From contig LM994625.1 in NCBI GenBank assembly GCA_000752675.2, positions 54,102 through 118,101 on the forward strand: a stretch of 64,000 bases of DNA. Reading direction: 5' to 3'. How positions within the stretch are numbered: the stretch's first letter is position 1; the number at the start of each line of letters is the position of its first letter. Origin of the DNA: a bacterium OL-1 (lineage in GTDB: Bacteria; Actinomycetota; Coriobacteriia; Coriobacteriales; Atopobiaceae). A program made the position numbers and the translations under genes. Of this stretch, positions 16,638-25,588 are shown one piece after another. Under the pieces are notes generated by a model that saw only the letters and a list, made by a program, of their open reading frames with translations, had not been told where the DNA came from and ran no database searches.

Positions 16638-18111
16638 CCCGATCGCCTCCCCTGAGCATGAAGACGTCGTAGTCGGCGAGCCTGGTGCCCAGCTCACGCG
16701 CTGCCTTGGTTCCGGTGCCTTGCGCGCGGATCCTGGCGCAGCACATCTCGACATCAGCGGGGCGCATCTTGCGGGTGGCCCGCAGCGCCTCGGAGAACGC
16801 CTGGGCGGTGATCCCCATGCCATAGGCTTGTGCGAGCCTCGAGATCACCTTGACCTGGCCTTTCAGCTCGTCGGTCGCCATGGAGCCGAAGGCGTCCCTC
16901 ACATCCTCGTCGAACAGCGCGCACACGCTGGACTGCGTGAAGGCGCGTGTCTTCATCGAAAGCGGTTCGAGCAGTGCCAGCGGGTCCTCGTCGGAGGTGA
17001 AGAGCTTGCCGGAGCGCCTGCGGTAGGTCCTTAGCGGCGTCCCGTCAGGGGCGTCTATCTCCACCGTGAAGGCGCGCACGCCCACCGTGAGCGAAACACA
17101 TGCGAGTGAGGGTGACGCCAGGTAGCGATGGCAGCCGTCCAAGGTGATCCTTCCGTAGCCGTCGGTCGTGCACGACGCCCACTTGACGACGTCGAAGGGC
17201 TTTTTTGGAAGAGGCAGAAGATGCGCCTTGTCAGCCTGGAAGAGGTCGGCCCAGCTGAGTCCCTTCTCGTAGTGGAGCCGCTTTTCGGAGTGGGCATCAA
17301 GCGTCTCGGCAAGCCCTCGGTTGTAGTCCTGAAGGTCGTCCACCTCGGGCACGGGCACGAAGAAGTTCCTCCTGGTGTAGCCGACCTTGCCCTCGACGTT
17401 TCCCTTCTCCTTGCCGGCGTTCGGGTTGCAGAAGCGTGCCGTGAAGCCGTAGTGCAGCCTGAGCCGGCGGAAGAGGTCGGACTCCACGATCACGTCGCGC
17501 CACCTCCTCCCGGCCTCGGTGGCGTTGTCGAGCACGATGACGGGGGGAACGCCCCCGATGTGCTCGAAGCAGTCCTTGAGCCCCTGGCAGACGCAGACGT
17601 CCTTCTCGTCCGCGAAGACCTCGCACACCTCGTGGTTGGAGTACGGGAAGGACATCGGCAGGTAGTGCATCCTTGCCCTGCCGCCGCCGAAGGCATAATC
17701 GAAGTCGGCCTGCCCGAAGTCGACCTGCATGGTGCCCGGGTCCCATCCGAGCCTCACCGACTCGTCCCTCGGCCCCTTAGAGCGAATCTCCTTCATGTAG
17801 CGCTGCACCGTGGAGTAGCTGCCGCTAAAGCCATGCTCTGCGCGCAGCCTCTCGAAGACGCGCTTGGCCGTGTGGCGCTGCTTGTGGTAGCAGTGGCGGT
17901 CCTCCTCGAGCATCTCGCCGATGAGGGCCTTGTAGGGATCGAGCTTGCTCGGGCGCTCCGAGGCCTTGGGCCTTTGGGGCGAGAAGTCGTCTTCCTGAGC
18001 ATACTTCCTGATCGTTGGGTACGACACGCCGAGGGTCTCCTTCACCTCCGTCGGCGTATAGCCATCCGCGAGCATGTCGCGTATCCTCTCTATCTGGGAC
18101 ATGTCCAGCAT
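16612..18111 (-). CDS. istA: IS21-family transposase IstA
   Basis: The 499-residue transposase starts with a helix-turn-helix (MSQIERIRDMLADGYTPTEV, TLGVSYPTIRKYAQ). The rve core carries MQVDFGQADF (Asp), VIVLDNATEAG (Asp) and NAGKEKGNVEGKVGYTRR (Glu), the complete IS21 triad, then the C-terminal Mu-type beta barrel. The ATG at 18111 follows AGGAAAGGA closely; the longer frame to 18255 runs through the terminal repeat and is not coding. It appears intact. Confidence 0.92.
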   Translation of the reverse strand: MLDMSQIERIRDMLADGYTPTEVKETLGVSYPTIRKYAQEDDFSPQRPKASERPSKLDPYKALIGEMLEEDRHCYHKQRHTAKRVFERLRAEHGFSGSYSTVQRYMKEIRSKGPRDESVRLGWDPGTMQVDFGQADFDYAFGGGRARMHYLPMSFPYSNHEVCEVFADEKDVCVCQGLKDCFEHIGGVPPVIVLDNATEAGRRWRDVIVESDLFRRLRLHYGFTARFCNPNAGKEKGNVEGKVGYTRRNFFVPVPEVDDLQDYNRGLAETLDAHSEKRLHYEKGLSWADLFQADKAHLLPLPKKPFDVVKWASCTTDGYGRITLDGCHRYLASPSLACVSLTVGVRAFTVEIDAPDGTPLRTYRRRSGKLFTSDEDPLALLEPLSMKTRAFTQSSVCALFDEDVRDAFGSMATDELKGQVKVISRLAQAYGMGITAQAFSEALRATRKMRPADVEMCCARIRAQGTGTKAARELGTRLADYDVFMLRGGDRDGQAAAEG

Positions 18112-18275
18112 CTTCCTTTCCTGCCTCTCGATCCGTGGGTTGGGCCCTGCGAATCGAGCATGGCAATGTTTGCGGTGCCAGGACGTGTCCCTCTTGCTTA
18201 TCTGTGAAACTATTTCATGCTCACGAGTGAAAAGCCGCTCTGCTCTTTTGTGCAATTAGGAGGCTATCAAACACA

Positions 18276-18372
18276 ACCCTCGGCGAGCCCCTCCAGGGCC
18301 AGCTCGACGTCCTCCCTGCTGTACATACGGACCCCCAGTCCCGGACCTCCTCGGTCCAACTTTTTGTCCGCA
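18276..18372 (-). pseudogene. IS3-type OrfA remnant, part 1 (N-terminus and IS end)
   Basis: A minus-strand ATG at 18326, preceded by GGGGGT, starts MYSREDVELALEGLAEG, the usual N-terminus of a coriobacterial IS3-type OrfA; it stops at the IS21 boundary. Just upstream, TGCGGACAAAAAGTTGGACC (18353-18372) looks like the terminal repeat of this IS. The IS end abuts the gtrA-like fragment, so this older IS had inserted there before the IS21 landed in it. Confidence 0.65.
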
Positions 18373-18377
18373 TCCCC

Positions 18378-18640
18378 CGACGACCTTCGTGAGCATGTAC
18401 CACTCGTCGCCGACAAGGCGGCCGTCCAGCCACATGATCGCCTCGTTCAGCCCCAGGCCGATGATGGAGAGCGTGACGAAGATGATAAACTCGCGCGTCC
18501 TCGAGAGCCCCTCGCGGTGCGCGAACACGTAGCGCATGGACGCGACGTAGTTGAACACGGTGGACACGCAGTACGAGACGCCCGCAGAGATAACCGGGGG
18601 CAGGCCAGCCAGCTCGAGGCTGAGTATGACGATGTTCATA
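18378..18640 (-). pseudogene. GtrA-like membrane protein, truncated at both ends
   Basis: The minus strand encodes NIVILSLELAGLPPVISAG, SYCVSTVFNYVASMRYVFAH, TREFIIFVTLSIIGLGLNEA and DEWYMLTKVVG, a match to the GtrA family of four-helix flippase-like proteins that act in glycan glucosylation and teichoic acid decoration. The first helix is cut where the decayed eda sequence begins (about 18641) and the last helix is cut after KVVG by the IS remnant. It is a relic of the neighbouring glycan locus. Confidence 0.75.
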
Positions 18641-18644
18641 CTCG

Positions 18645-18899
18645 AAAAGCAATATGACAGAATTAAGACCGTCAGAGCAGTGCGCGCGTCCTTCGTGGTC
18701 ACCTGATTATTCCCACAGGTGGAGTAGGCCTCAAAAGCCTCGAGGACTACCTAGGATATGAGGAAATTATTTCCCGTGGGGGACATAGGTGGTGAAACCA
18801 GCCATCTTCGCGGATGGGAACTCTCTGACGGTTCAAAGCTAATACCAGAAGGCAATGGAGCGCACGAAGGAGATAGAGACTTGCGTGCGTCCGCCAAGG
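18645..18899 (+). pseudogene. Decayed duplicate of the 3' half of eda
   Basis: This stretch aligns to 11706-11960 over its whole length. Shared strings include AAAGCAATATG, AGAATTAAGAC (eda has GGAATTAAGAC), CTCGAGGACTACCT, GGATAT, GGTGAA and AGAAGGCAATGG. At least two single-base deletions and several stops destroy the frame. The copy has diverged by roughly a quarter of positions by eye, so it is old or came from a related strain. Its upstream end is fused to the truncated gtrA-like gene. Confidence 0.8.
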
Positions 18900-19129
18900 A
18901 ACTGCCCCGGACCCCTAGAAATCTGGTACGGATTCTAGCCAAGCGGGCAAGCGCCACCTGACGTTGGGCAGGGGATGCAAGCTCAACGGCAGGCAGGTCT
19001 CCTATTTCGAACGATGACCTCCGTTATCGCAAACAGGAAGCTTCTTCAAAACGCCTTTGGCAAGACGGTCTTGCACAAACGAGTCATAGAAACCCCAGCT
19101 TATGTCGCGAGTGGCTACTGTTCCCTGGT
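18900..19129. other. Intergenic, nothing recognised
   Basis: No frame with a ribosome site, no hairpin with a U-tract and no repeat was found here. It marks the change from IS debris to the AT-richer retron locus. Confidence 0.4.
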
Positions 19130-20788
19130 TTAGGTCCCTAAAGTATTGAAGGGCTCGAGCTTAGCCAAAGATTTAATAGGAATGAATTCCCCATTCCTTT
19201 CGTACGAATGTTCAGAACTACCTTTTTGGATGATACCAATCAACTCTCTACGAGAGTTAAAGACAGGGCCCCCACTCATACCCTGAATCAATGGACGGTC
19301 AATCAGAAACGTTAATCCGCCTGATCCCATTCCCGTCACATTTCCCATAACAACATATGGCTTTTTGTTGACACCAGGGAACCCCACAGCAAGAATAGGC
19401 TCGCCGAGCTGGAGGCTGTAGCCAAGATTGACCCTATTGATACATGGTGCATCGGTAATACAGGAGTCATCCTCTTCACCTAACGGAGCAAAAGCAAAGT
19501 CAAATATCTCAAGCCGAGTGAATCTACTCACTGAAATATTGCCTCTGTCACAGCACCCGTCACTCACCTCTACAACTGCATCATCCTCTGTATTACAAGG
19601 GGGTAAGCAGTGGCAGCAGGTTATGACATAGTGGTCAACTTTGAAGGCTGTCCCGCAATAGACTACACACCCATCATCATTTGATTCACTCGGCACATCA
19701 ATGCAGGCCTCCATCTTTAAGCCGTATCGGTTTGGCGTAACAAATGGAACCGGTTGTTTTGTAATGTCATGAAACATAGTCCAGAGCTTCTCAAGTGGAC
19801 TACTAGTTTTGCCGTCTACAGTAATCACCATCGAATAGTATTCAAGACGACCCCGAATATGCCGAGCAAAGACTTCCTCTGAGCATGGTTCACCATCGGT
19901 GAGCAGACGATTCCTATATATTGGTGAATTTTCAACATAAGCATTAAGCGCCGCTATATAGTCTTCATGCTGCCATATATTGAAGAGCGCTCTTAGAGAT
20001 CGATAGACGCTCCTTTGAAAGTTGCATTTTTCATTAACTACAATACCGTTGACAAGTTGCCGAGACCCACGCCATACCATATGAGTCTTCTCATCATTGA
20101 TATTGAAATAATTTGATTTGATAATTGACACAATTTCGGGGTTTATTTTCCCAGCCCCATCCATCGTCATATCGCAAAGACGCGAAGCAGCAATGGAACT
20201 CGTCGTTGAAAAAGTCAGATCGTCTGCATATCGCGTATATGTAACATGAATTCTAGAGGCGAAGCTTAGGAATGCCCTATCCATCTTAAAGCATACGATG
20301 TTACTGAGTATGGGTGAGGTGGGCGCACCTTGGGGAAGGCTTTGCTCGTAACATACAAGTTCAGTAAGTGTATTAGCTACCTTATCTGAAAAGCCAAAGT
20401 ATTTAGTAAAAAGGTTATGTATCCTCCCCGCCGAAATCGAAGGAAAAAAGTCCCTTAAATCGAGCGCTAGGATGAATTTCTTTTTTGTATGTTCGCTTGC
20501 ATTAGTTGCGACGCTTCTGCCGTTCGTAAAACCATGTACGCAAGGCAGCGAAACATATTCATGCGCAAGAGCCCGAGCGATCTTTCTCTGAACTAGTTTC
20601 AAATCACCTTTTGGTGCATGAATAATCCGCAGACCGCCACTTTTCTTGGGAATTCTTAGAGTGATGTATCTGCCATCAGGCATCGAATACGCAAGGTAGA
20701 ACAGCTTTTTTACAGAAATACCGAGCCAAGCAGCAAGCTCAGCGTTGGTGTGGCAATCGATCAGTTGTGTTGCACAATCATTGGCCAC
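19130..20788 (-). CDS. Retron-type reverse transcriptase fused to a trypsin-like protease
   Basis: The 552-residue protein has two domains. Residues 30-350 are a retron reverse transcriptase: RIIHAPKGDLKLVQRKIA, the retron-specific NAxxH motif (NASEH, 96-100), LDLRDFFPSI, PQGAPTSP (152-159), TRYADDLTFS with the YADD catalytic box (187-190), and a VTG-like motif (VNGIVVN, 246-252). Residues 370-552 resemble a trypsin/V8-like serine protease, with His393 (ITCCHC), Asp430 (IFDFAFAPLG) and Ser505 (GMSGGPVFN) in the right order. I start at the GTG at 20788 because AAGGGG precedes it at 6 bases. RT-protease fusions are known among anti-phage retrons (I recall type XI in the published scheme). It lies downstream of a predicted RNA and a DUF4238 gene. 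Confidence 0.9.
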   Translation of the reverse strand: MANDCATQLIDCHTNAELAAWLGISVKKLFYLAYSMPDGRYITLRIPKKSGGLRIIHAPKGDLKLVQRKIARALAHEYVSLPCVHGFTNGRSVATNASEHTKKKFILALDLRDFFPSISAGRIHNLFTKYFGFSDKVANTLTELVCYEQSLPQGAPTSPILSNIVCFKMDRAFLSFASRIHVTYTRYADDLTFSTTSSIAASRLCDMTMDGAGKINPEIVSIIKSNYFNINDEKTHMVWRGSRQLVNGIVVNEKCNFQRSVYRSLRALFNIWQHEDYIAALNAYVENSPIYRNRLLTDGEPCSEEVFARHIRGRLEYYSMVITVDGKTSSPLEKLWTMFHDITKQPVPFVTPNRYGLKMEACIDVPSESNDDGCVVYCGTAFKVDHYVITCCHCLPPCNTEDDAVVEVSDGCCDRGNISVSRFTRLEIFDFAFAPLGEEDDSCITDAPCINRVNLGYSLQLGEPILAVGFPGVNKKPYVVMGNVTGMGSGGLTFLIDRPLIQGMSGGPVFNSRRELIGIIQKGSSEHSYERNGEFIPIKSLAKLEPFNTLGT

Positions 20789-20957
20789 GGTGAGGCCCCT
20801 TCCGGATGACAAATAGGCAGCGAATCGAGTTAATAATCCAATCGATACGCAGCACGCAATGCGAGACCAATCCCTTTGTGGATGCGAAGCACATCCAAAA
20901 TTCGGACCCCACCGCAACCGAGGACATGTTATCACCACATCGTTGAAGACGTATCGA
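20789..20957 (-). ncRNA. Predicted retron msr-msd RNA
   Basis: Retron RNAs normally lie directly upstream of the RT gene and are closed by complementary a1/a2 ends. Here TCGATACG begins the transcript side (20950-20957 on the plus strand reads CGTATCGA) and pairs perfectly with CGTATCGA at 20842-20849, enclosing 100 bases. Inside are a GGATG/CATCC hairpin (20880-20896) and other GC-rich stems; a second stem GCGTATCGA/TCGATTCGC competes near the 3' end. Start and end are approximate and the branching G was not identified. Confidence 0.55.
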
Positions 20958-20958
20958 A

Positions 20959-21315
20959 TCATATATATATTGCATAAAAATAGAATATATACGACAGTCC
21001 TGACCAAAGGATTACCATTACTATCCGCATGGTACCAAGAGCTTCTTGACCAACGTCAGCCCTGCGTTTGCATTCCATTCCAGATATCCAAGCAATGGCT
21101 TCTCGGGAGGCACATGTGCATTGGTATGCTAGCTCATCTATGAGTGACTCGGGCCCATATTCCAACCGAATATGCCTTGTCATGTGTGTCTCTTGTTCAA
21201 GCCGGTCGGCAGGAAAAAGACTGCCTCGGCAAAATGGCACTCGCAGTGCCTCCAGCCGCGTCTCGAGACTTAGCAGACTTCTGCGGCAACTGCTGCATAC
21301 CTCTGGTAAGCACAT
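20959..21315 (-). CDS. Possible small membrane protein of the retron locus
   Basis: This 118-residue frame starts nine bases after the DUF4238 stop, with GCGGGG just before its ATG, and ends where the predicted RNA begins. The last 23 residues (from about MRIVMVILWSGL) are strongly hydrophobic, like a C-terminal membrane anchor; the first 35 residues contain several Cys. No family is recognised. An internal ATG (residue 45, MTRHIRLEYG) is an alternative start. It could be chance, but position and spacing favour a gene. Confidence 0.4.
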   Translation of the reverse strand: MCLPEVCSSCRRSLLSLETRLEALRVPFCRGSLFPADRLEQETHMTRHIRLEYGPESLIDELAYQCTCASREAIAWISGMECKRRADVGQEALGTMRIVMVILWSGLSYIFYFYAIYI

Positions 21316-21324
21316 CCCCGCAAA

Positions 21325-22209
21325 TCAGCGCTGCATCTGTCTGTATTTCTCAATAAGGTCCACGGCAGCTCGCAACGCCTCTTCATTACAACCGAACGCA
21401 GTCAACCAAATTTCGTTGCTGGCCAGTATCGTCGCATTAAATTGAACAGTCATCTCCGTGGTGAGCAACTCGAGTTCCCCGTCACTCTGCTTTCTATCAA
21501 AGAGCGCGGCATATCTGCTTGAAAGCGGCAGCAAGGCAATATCAAAATCGCTACAATCGTCATTAATATCAATAAATGTAATGGGCATTGAGCAAGACAC
21601 GAATGGCATATCACTCGACGCCTGCAATATGTTCATCCTCTTCATTGCAAGAGTTTCTTTAATCTGGGCCGCAGGCGCCTTTAAATCTCCTGACAATAGG
21701 GTGAAATTCATGATGGCAGCATCCGCAAGGGGCTCCAAGCCACCCTCAAGTCCAATACAATTGAGCAGCATCCAATCAGTCTCCGCAAGCTGCTCGCTTC
21801 GAGCAAGGTCTTCGGCAACATCAGTTGCCAGAGCCCTATCTTTCTTAAGAAAGTACGGGTTTCGAGAGATAAGGTTTGCAACAAAATCACAGATGCTGAG
21901 ACGCCCCTCTTCAAAACTCTTGCTGGTGAAATCTTGCTCCCTGCAGCATTTAAGAAGGACGTCTTGGTACTTCGAGAAATCCGACTCCTTCTCGGATAGC
22001 TTGTGCTCGATGTGGTTAGTCCTAAAGAAATTATCGCCCTCTCCTATTCTCGATTCGTACAAGAATCGTTCGTTGCATATGTCCTCGGGCTTTGTTTTGA
22101 AGTACCGATTTTCAGGGCGCCTATATGCACACAAACTTCCCCTGTCCCCGGAGAAGTGCCTTAGATAGAATCTGGGGACATAGTGCTGCTTTTTCGTCAT
22201 GCCCTCCAT
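21325..22209 (-). CDS. DUF4238 family protein
   Basis: The 294-residue protein starts with the DUF4238 hallmark KKQHYVPRFYLRHFSGD, followed by NERFLYE and FFRTNHIEHKLSEKE blocks; the family's role is unknown and members are often found in defence or mobile islands. I chose the ATG at 22209, with GGGAG at 5 bases; ATGs at 22224 and 22200 are possible. It is the first gene of a run (DUF4238, small protein, RNA, RT-protease) on one strand with no other gene between, so it may be part of the retron system or a toxin/accessory protein of it. That link is inference. Confidence 0.75.
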   Translation of the reverse strand: MEGMTKKQHYVPRFYLRHFSGDRGSLCAYRRPENRYFKTKPEDICNERFLYESRIGEGDNFFRTNHIEHKLSEKESDFSKYQDVLLKCCREQDFTSKSFEEGRLSICDFVANLISRNPYFLKKDRALATDVAEDLARSEQLAETDWMLLNCIGLEGGLEPLADAAIMNFTLLSGDLKAPAAQIKETLAMKRMNILQASSDMPFVSCSMPITFIDINDDCSDFDIALLPLSSRYAALFDRKQSDGELELLTTEMTVQFNATILASNEIWLTAFGCNEEALRAAVDLIEKYRQMQR

Positions 22210-23258
22210 GAATGCTTCTCCCATGCCTACATCGCGTTACCGCTGCTCACCCATTTTCGCATTCCAATCAGCGCAAGGAGCAACAAGGGGGGCATGTGGC
22301 AACGTCGACCACCGCCGGCCCCGATGCTTCCGGACGTAATGATCTCGGGAGAAAGGGCCGGAGAGGAACGAACGGTGCAGACAAGACGGAGAACATGCAC
22401 GGGAGCGCCAGTGCGGGCGAGACGATTGCATCGATCGACAGGGCGGCCGGCACGTCGGAGCCGATGATCAAGCAATACGCGATGATGGGCCATCTTTCGC
22501 CCGAGCCACCAATGAGGAAGCAGCCGGAGAGCGAGGCCATCGCGATAATCGATCAAACGATAAGCTCCTAGTGCGACAGCTGCGGGAGTTGGTGCAGGCA
22601 ACGCCACACGGTCGTGATGGTGTACGCGTGGCTCCAGGACAAGCTCGACCCCAGCAGCCCTTGCTCCACTTTTGCAGCGCCACGTCAGATGTCAGTAAGG
22701 AGAGATGATTAGAGAGTGCGACTGCGGGGGATGCCAGAGGTTTCTGCTATCTAGCGCCGGTCTCCGCGTCCCTTGAGCCCCAGCTCAATTTCGACGAGGC
22801 GGGCATTGGGGGTACACTACATGATTGCCAAGAACGGACTCAGCAGAACACTTGGTGCCTTCGTTGTCCAAGTAATGGACGAGCGATTCCTAGGGAGATC
22901 CATGTAGGGGGCACGCTGCTTCATCCTGAAAATCACGAGCTATGGCGGGTAATCGCTTCGCCCATATTCTCCACCCAGCACAAGCGTAAGAGCTGGCACT
23001 TGCTCCTGAGCAAGGGCATGTCTGCTGACGCGAACATCCGCAACACCATCTAGGTCCACATCGGAGAAATCTAAGCAAGGCAGAAACTAGAGCTCACACC
23101 TAGAAAAAGCATAACGGTAATGACATGGTTAGGGAGAATGCGATATTCAATACCGCGCCAAAGGACAGCGGACCCCCTGAGAATGTTCACTACAATAAAG
23201 CCATTTCATGCATAGTTATTTCATTCAGTTGTATTAGTGACTATTGGAGATACCAGGT
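22210..23258. other. 1-kb region without a recognised gene
   Basis: The first 500 bases are GC-rich and hold an open frame (to 22571) with no ribosome site that ends in PESEAIAIIDQTISS; it may be a remnant of mobile DNA. From about 22700 to 23100 all frames are short. Base composition falls toward 23258 and joins the AT-rich glycan island. The promoter of the retron run (minus strand) must lie near 22210-22400 but I cannot point to it. Confidence 0.35.
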
Positions 23259-24308
23259 ATGGGCACAGCCGTTAAATCCAAACCGCGAAAGACCATTCTC
23301 TGCTTCGAATGGGCTCGAGGATTTTCAGCTGCAATGGTTGTACTTCTTCATGTCACACAGGGAATCATGTCAAACTACCCCATAAGCGCCATCGGAGAAT
23401 CCCGTGCAATTATCTGGACCGTAACTCAGTTCCTTCTAACTCGCTGGGCGGTCCCCGTCTTTCTGATGATTTCTGGTGCGCTATTGCTCAATCCCGAAAA
23501 GCAGACTCGTTGGAAAGACATTTGGAGATATGAGCGACGCATAGCACTCGTACTTGCTACTTTCGGTTATGTATTCTGCTTGATGGAACAATATGCCGGA
23601 ACACATCAGCTCTCACCCGAACTCTTTGGAGTCTCGGCACTCAATCTGCTTTCCGGCAGAAGCTGGTCTCACCTTTGGTACCTCTATGCCATGATGGGCA
23701 TCTACGTGCTCCTGCCTATGGTTAAAGCCTATACGACTAGCATCAGTCGAGAGGATTTGAGGATTTTTCTTATCATCCTTTTCGTGCTAACGGTGTGCAT
23801 CCCTTCGCTCAATAGCGCGTTGTTCATCGCCGTCGACACTTTGATTTGGATACCGTCTTATCTTTTCTACTTTCTGCTTGGCTACTATGCCTTCACTTAC
23901 ATAGACTCAACCCCCCCCCGATTACTATCTGTCTGCATTTCCCTCGTAGTACTGGGCTCTTTCGCTCAGATTTCATATGTCACCTCAGGAGACTATGGTG
24001 ACTGGGTACGTTCACCTTCCTCGGTATTTGTTGCGGGACTCTCGTTGATGGTTTTTCTTCTCTTCAAGGATTACTGCGAGAAGCCGTATAGCCCAAAAGG
24101 CGTAGTCGCTTTCGCCTCTTCGTATAGCTTTGGCATCTACGTCCTACATCCCATTTTCCTAAACATTGCATACAAGGCGCTTGGGCTAGGGCCATGGAGT
24201 GCGCCGCCTGTGCTGTTTGAGCTAAGCATGTGGGCTGTGGCATTCTTCGAATCAGCGGTTGTGATATGGGTCATGCGAAAGATACCTGGCATGCGAAGAA
24301 TTCTATAA
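23259..24308 (+). CDS. Acyltransferase 3 family membrane protein
   Basis: The 349-residue protein has about ten membrane helices and the features of the acyltransferase 3 family: FEWARGFSAAMVVLLHVTQG with the essential His in the first helix, and WAVPVFLMISGALLL. Such enzymes move acetyl or other acyl groups across the membrane onto surface glycans. The ATG at 23259 follows GGAG at nine bases; the longer frame uses a TTG. It stands at the left edge of the glycan island, AT-richer than the flanking core genes. Confidence 0.85.
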   Translation: MGTAVKSKPRKTILCFEWARGFSAAMVVLLHVTQGIMSNYPISAIGESRAIIWTVTQFLLTRWAVPVFLMISGALLLNPEKQTRWKDIWRYERRIALVLATFGYVFCLMEQYAGTHQLSPELFGVSALNLLSGRSWSHLWYLYAMMGIYVLLPMVKAYTTSISREDLRIFLIILFVLTVCIPSLNSALFIAVDTLIWIPSYLFYFLLGYYAFTYIDSTPPRLLSVCISLVVLGSFAQISYVTSGDYGDWVRSPSSVFVAGLSLMVFLLFKDYCEKPYSPKGVVAFASSYSFGIYVLHPIFLNIAYKALGLGPWSAPPVLFELSMWAVAFFESAVVIWVMRKIPGMRRIL

Positions 24309-24421
24309 ATAATCTTCGTAGGAGCACTGACTGCTATCAAGGGGAGCTGACTGCTTTAGAAAGCCGTTCCGAGACCAGAAAGAAACTCGAAGGTTCAAGA
24401 GCGTAACGTACCAACTCCCTG

Positions 24422-25551
24422 CTAATGGCTAGCATGCCTCAATCCAGCAATCCGCTCTTTAACCCTATTGATAACCCAAGCGACCAGTAAACTTCCGAGC
24501 AACCCGCAGAAGAAGCCGGCAAGTCGAGTTGAGGGGCTATAACGAACCCACGCACCAGCAACAAAGTCCTTTGCTGGAAAGTCACTGAATGCCGTGCTTC
24601 CTCTAAGAATCTGGAAGTAAACAATGAAATTAGGAATGTTTACGAACAGCAGGTGAGACATCATGATTGTGAAAGTATTCTCGGCAACAAAGTCGACAAT
24701 CTTAACCTGTCCGATTCGGTTGGACATCATCTGCATGACCTTGTACCAAAACAGGGTCCCGGTGATGGAGGTACAGAGAGGCATCCACCAGGAATTGAAG
24801 TTCCTCATATTACTCGTTGCAATGAAGTTCACGTTATCGCCGTACACGCATATGAGTAGCACGTTGACCGCACAGCAAGCTCCGCAGGCATAGAGAAGTC
24901 TCCATTGCTCAATGTGCTTCTCCCAATAGAGACGGAACATTCTTCCCATGTGGTAAAACTGTAAATACCAGATACTTCTGAGCACGAAGCGATAGATTCT
25001 CTTAGCTCCGGGCAGCCCATCCATGCATAGTTTCAAATCGACGAACCCGATAACTACCAGAAGGACAAGAAGTGCGTAGTCCTTTTTGCGTTTGCCCAGA
25101 CAAAATAGGCGATTCAGAACCAGATAGCCAACCTCAACCCAGAAGAGCATTATCACGAACCATCCCGCCCCGGTGATAGAGGATGGCGGCCCCAAGAAGA
25201 GGAGGTTCTGCATTATTCGTAAATCAAACGGATTCGAGTACCAGTTGACTACACCATAATGAAATAGGGCATATGCCAAGGCATCGCCAACAAGGCACCA
25301 TATTACATAGGGGACTAACAGATTAAGCACCTTATGCTGTATCCCCTCTCCTACACTTCTGTTTTTAAAGAAATAGCCCTAGATAAAAACGAGCATCGGC
25401 ATGAAAAACGAGTCGTACGGAAAGATGCTCGAGAGAATGCCAACCCTGCTGCCTACATGGTCATCGATAACCATTATTATGGCCAAAGCCTCAAGCCACT
25501 GAAAGGTTTAGTTACGCGGGCTGCACATATGCGCTCTATCGCCCCTAGCAT
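24422..25551 (-). pseudogene. Acyltransferase 3 family gene with in-frame amber stop and frameshift
   Basis: The 3' part is open for 302 codons (LNLLVPYVIWCLVGDALAYA ...) and looks like an acyltransferase lacking its N-terminus. Upstream, the same frame encodes QWLEALAIIMVIDDHVGSR, FPYDSFFMPMLVFI, then TAG, then GYFFKNRSVGEG. Homologues of this type have FISGYFF, so the TAG replaces Ser. Further upstream, MLGAIERICAARVTKPF from ATG 25551 is in another frame, so a frameshift lies near 25495. The gene is therefore broken or awaits resequencing. Confidence 0.75.
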
Positions 25552-25588
25552 TTAGGTTGACATATATAGCGCCATTCATCGGTAACAA

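Larger units (their letters stand above)
15762..18275 (-). mobile_element. IS21-family insertion sequence, complete
   Basis: The element of 2,514 bp has ends beginning TGTGTTT (15762) and finishing AAACACA (18275). Further inside, both ends share CCTC and a TTxCACAAAA block, and repeated GTGAAAC...ATGCT units, as IS21 ends do. A 5-bp direct repeat ACCCT flanks it (15757-15761 and 18276-18280), and removing the element with one copy restores the interrupted frame. It carries istB and istA on the minus strand. Confidence 0.9.

Noticed and set aside
18074-18259. Small plus-strand frame near the IS21 right end
   Set aside because: It lies antisense to istA and through the terminal repeat.
22212-22571. 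119-codon plus-strand frame beside the retron locus
   Set aside because: No ribosome site and no known family; overlaps the 5' end of the DUF4238 gene region.
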